Shown here: positions 60,211-64,000 of the stretch, piece by piece
How positions within the stretch are numbered: the first letter of the stretch is position 1
How the letters are laid out: every line of letters starts with the position of its first letter
Source: Cladorhizidae sp. MBARI D1340-BT2
Lineage: Eukaryota; Porifera; Demospongiae; Poecilosclerida; Cladorhizidae
Length of the DNA: 64,000 nt
Assembly (NCBI GenBank): GCA_028752905.1
Contig: JAQNBH010000017.1
Coordinates: 32,625,908-32,689,907 of the forward strand
Reading direction: 5' to 3'
Made by a program: the position numbers and the translations under genes
The notes under the pieces: model-generated
What the model was told of the DNA's origin: nothing
Seen by the model: the letters and a program-made list of their open reading frames with translations, nothing else
Database searches by the model: none

Positions 60211-63200
60211 TCCAGACAATTACCACCTCAGTAAGAAGCGACTTTTCAGTCTGCGCCATAGGCTGAAACAGAATCCGTCGATTCTCAAAGAATATGACAC
60301 CATAATCAGGGATCAGCTGAGTCGAGGTATTGTAGAAGTAGTAGATGATGGTGAAGGCCAACCTGCCAGTGTGTCCCACTATATACCGCACCATGCTGTT
60401 ATCAGGCAAGACAAAGAAATGAGCAAGCTACGCATCGTGTATGATGCCTCAGCCAGAGCTGAGGTCCATCGTTGAATGATTGTTTGTGCACTGGTCCGAA
60501 GTTTGGACATAATATCATGGACATAGTCCTGCAGTTTCGAGTTCACAACATAACATTGGCAGCAGATATTGAGAAAGCTTTTCTCATGATTTCAGTATCT
60601 GAAACTGATAGAGATGTGTTGAGATTTCTATGGGTTGATGATGTCACCGAGGAGGAGCCCAGAGTTATCACTCTCCGCTTCACACGTGTGGTATTCGGTG
60701 TATCTTCAAGCCCATTCCTCCTAAATGCCACAGTACAACATCACATCCAGAAGTATTCTTCCAGCTACCCAGAGGTAGTGGAAAAGATCTCTCGCTCAAT
60801 ATATGTATATCTGGAGCTGACACTGATGATCATGCCTACAGGCTGTATTCTGACTCCAAGATGATGTTCAAGGAAGGAGGCTACAACCTGAGGAAATTTG
60901 TGACCAACATCAGTGATCTTCAGAAGAAGATAGTTGAGAATGAACGCTTGATGCAGCTGCCTCCAACTGACCGCACCCGTGAGGAGTCGTATGCTAAGCT
61001 CACACTTGGAACCACGCAGAAGGTACATACCGGAGAGACAAAGATTCTAGGCATTAGATGGAACCCATCAACGGACAGATTCGTATTTGACTTCAGAGAT
61101 GTGGTATCACAGGTGTTCAATCTGGAACCCACTAAGAGGCATGTTGTGGGAACTGCAAGCCGATTCTATGATCCTCTTGGATTTGTTTTACCTGTTACTA
61201 TACGCTTCAAGGTCCTGTGATGCTTCAAAATTAGCATATCCAGCTGTAGTGTATCTTGTGATGGATGTGAGAGACAGCCACATCACAAGATTCATTGCTT
61301 GCAAAACAAGAGTGGCACCTCTCAAATAACAGACAATCTCATGATTGGAGTTGTTGTCTGCAGTGCTTCTAAGTAAGCTGATGGCCAATGTCTCACAAGC
61401 TCTGAACCCTGAACTCCCACTAGGTCAACCAAGCTATTTCACCGACTCAAAGGTGGCACTCTACTGGATCAAGGGACGGAGAAAGGAATGGCAGCCATTT
61501 GTGCAGAACCGGGTCAACCAGATATGCAGTCTGACTGTGGTTGATCAGTGGCAACATTGTGCAAGTATTGAGAACCCAGCAGATATTCCTTCCCGAGGGA
61601 TGGATCCTAGTCAGCTGTCATCCTGCTCACTCTGGCTACATGGCCCACCCTGGTTGTGTGATGGTAGTGGTTTCCCCAATTGTGATGAGCTGATGACCAT
61701 GCCTGAGGAGTGTGGACTGCAGAAGAAAGTCAAACACTCGCACACTCTTCTAGCACCTGCTAGTGATGACAAGTGTATCAAAATCAGGAATTTGATGATG
61801 TGCGAGGACTTTAGCTCCAAGACTCGGCTGTGGCAAGTGACAGCACAGGTACTGAAATGTTCCATGATTTGGATGCATAAGATCAGGAGCAGTGACTCTG
61901 AATTCACCCAGCGTATCACCTCCCAAGACCTGCAGGAAGTCGAAACCCACTGGATTAAGGAGATGCAAATCTCCCTAGTGAGGAATCCCAAGTTTGTGGC
62001 ATGGCAGCAGCAATTTGGATTATTTATTGATAACACTGGAGTCTGGCATTGTGGTGGCCGACTAACCAATGCAAACCTCCCATTCATGACTCAGCATCCA
62101 ATACTATTAGATTCTCAACATCCATTGACTGGATTGATTGTTCTTGATGCTTATGCCATTGTGAAGCACAACGTCAGTGAGACCTTGGCAGAACTCAGGT
62201 CGAGGTATTGGATTTTACGTGGCTCGTGAAGATGATTTTGCGACGATGTGTCATTTGTAGAGACTTTGAAGGACGAGCACATTATCCACCACCCCTGCCC
62301 AGTTTCCGGGTGAGAGAAGCTCCAGTATTCACCTATACTGGAGTGGCTATGCAGAACCTCTGTACATCAAAGAGGTTGGCAGATCAGAGAGTACCAAAGT
62401 ATGGATTTGTCTTTTTATATGTTGTGTGGTACGAGCAATACACCTGGAAGTTGTCCCAGATATGACAACTCAATCCTTTATCAGATGCTTTAAGCTCGAA
62501 GAGGTGTCCCTATTCGAGATAATGGCCGAACCTTTTTAAGTCTGCAGCCAAACTCCTAGTGAAGATACTCAAACACCCTGAAGTGCAAGGATACTTCGCA
62601 GGAATCCATATTCAGTGGAGTTTTAACTTGGAGAAGGCACCAAGGTGGGGTGGGATATTCGAACGCATGATTAAATCCGTGAAGCGATGTCTGCGGAAGA
62701 CAATTGGAAGAGGAAAACTTACCATGGATGAACTCGTGACAGCCACCACTGAATTGGAAGTGATAGTTAACTCCCGACCCTTGTCTTATCTCTCAACCGA
62801 GGATATAGAAGAGCCACTCACTCCATCACATCTTATTACAGGCCGACATCTTATGAGCTTGCAAGATGGGCCCTACAATAGAGATATCGACGCTACCATT
62901 GAAGTGAATCAGAATACCCTCACAAAACGGATGGTCTATCTCAGCCGTGTTTTGGACCACTTCTGGGGAAGATGGAAGAAGGACTATCTATTGGAGCTCA
63001 GAAATTCGCATCGACATACACTCAACAAGCACCCTGCTGATCCAATTAACATTGGCGACATCGTAATCATACAAGAAGCCGACCAGCCGAGGGGATTTTG
63101 GAGATTGGCCATGATAGAAGAGACCTCATCACAGGTTCTGATGGTCAAGTTAGAGGTGCTCGCATCCGGACTCGGACATTTGGAAATCAACCCACTTATC

Positions 63201-63430
63201 TGCAACGACCAGTCCAACTGTTGTATCCATTGGAAGTGCATAGTTGGAGAGATTCCGATGATCATGGGTTATCTGACACCACTGTCCCAAATGAACAGGG
63301 GCCCGATATCACTGTTACTCCTGAGGCTGATGTGGAGAGCAGACAGCCATCATTCAGACCAAAGAGAACTGCTGCTCAGAATGCAAGGGAGATTATTAGG
63401 GTCTTGGCAGAGGATTCTCCTAACTGATCA
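60211..63430 (+). pseudogene. Broken BEL/Pao retrotransposon pol
   Basis: The coding starts inside the RT region (KKRLFSLRHRLKQNPSILKE, VIRQDKEMSKLRIVYDASAR). After a shift come NDCLCTGPKFGHNIMDIVLQ, ADIEKAFLMISVSE and VVFGVSSSPFLLNATVQHHI. The YVDD box region is damaged: SIYV runs out of frame and the two Asp are gone. Later parts are YFTDSKVALYWIKGRRKEW (RNase H), ENPADIPSRGMDPSQL, and the integrase pieces RRCVICRDFEGRAHYPPP and APRWGGIFERMIKSVKRCL. PLSYLSTEDIEEPLTPSHLI and FWGRWKKDYLLELR mark the C-terminal region typical of Pao elements. gag and protease are missing. At least five frame breaks are present. Confidence 0.9.
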
Positions 63431-63510
63431 TGAACTGAATAGGTGTATTTATCATGTAACTTTTATCATTATTATTATCTGACAATCCACAGGTTTACCA
63501 GTGCTTGGTC

Positions 63511-63522
63511 AATGGGGGAGGA
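63511..63522 (+). other. Polypurine tract of the BEL/Pao element
   Basis: AATGGGGGAGGA directly before the TGTTGTGG start of the LTR. Confidence 0.6.
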
Positions 63523-63709
63523 TGTTGTGGATCATTATATATTTGAGTTATGTAATAATCTGTCATATGTGAGCATGCGCAGTATAATTATGTGGGTTTT
63601 TTGCTTGGATACGAATATCATAACATTGTGAAGAAGCAACAGTGGTGTTGTTAATTAACTAAATAGTCAAAGAGGTTCCCAAGGCGGAAACAGGTTATTG
63701 TTTATTACA
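63523..63709 (+). repeat. 3' LTR of the BEL/Pao element
   Basis: It starts TGTTGTGGATCATT after a purine tract and ends TTTATTACA, about 187 bp. The boundaries come from TG..CA and from the match to the inverted copy at 60071. Confidence 0.65.
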
Positions 63710-64000
63710 ATAAGCATGTCTATTGCAAGTTTAGGTTGGATCACTACAACCAATTAAAAGTGGCAGATCTTGGATTGGATGAAGATAACATGTACATACT
63801 TTCAGAAAAAAATCATTAGTATTCAGTTTAGGTGAAATACCTTACCCTGGTCTTCAGCCATCACTCATTACTGGATACCTGGAGACTGGGGTGCGACTGA
63901 AGAAACCATGCCAATGTAGCTTGTAAAATGAGCATTAGTGATTCAACCATAACTATGAAGAGAAATGAACTTAGTGATGGCCAACAGTATTGCATGTATC
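63710..64000. other. No gene recognised
   Basis: Flank of the BEL/Pao relic. Nothing recognisable. Confidence 0.4.

Overview
This is a repeat-rich, AT-rich invertebrate nuclear window. Coding is in short exons with GT..AG introns, some only 62-65 nt long. The repeats are Ty3/gypsy, BEL/Pao, hAT, Mutator-like, TTAA-type and restriction-endonuclease LINE elements, with many CA/TG and TAA microsatellites. There are no bacterial-style operons. My best guess is a sponge or another early-branching metazoan; the host assignment is inference and weak.

Layout. 1-5933: degenerate minus-strand Ty3/gypsy element with the unusual order gag-protease-integrase-RT-RNase H (Gmr1-like). 5935-7565: broken copy of a multi-copy PIN-like/CXC-tail gene. 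7566-11056: nothing recognised. 11057-15119: exons of a putative single-pass membrane protein (minus), with minisatellites in a large intron. 16783-17696: TTAA-flanked non-autonomous element. 18086-18359: Mutator transposase fragment. 18.4-27.4 kb: large inverted duplication of an Ig-receptor gene segment, opened by a LINE with a restriction-like endonuclease (21153-24153, 12-bp target duplication) and by a degenerate hAT (24517-26569). 27.3-43.6 kb: second inverted duplication. It carries a young, intact Gmr1-like gypsy (30774-36425, 349-bp LTRs that look the same, 1525-codon ORF) and a LINE relic holding two ZMYM1-like hAT elements.

44033-48865: the one host gene that can be assembled from start to stop. 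It has five exons for a 327-aa type I membrane protein: signal peptide, two Ig domains, a transmembrane segment and a Ser-rich tail. Dead copies of its second Ig exon and its TM exon lie on both sides in both orientations, together with three copies of another Ig-type exon. 51667-52603 is a hAT-like MITE and 56814-57760 a second TTAA element. 60071-63709 is a broken BEL/Pao pol with a normal LTR at its 3' end and an inverted LTR piece at its 5' end.

Read as a whole, this is an Ig-receptor locus that grew by direct and inverted segmental duplication and then took repeated transposon hits. Several insertions can be dated relative to the duplications because an empty paralogous site exists in the same window.
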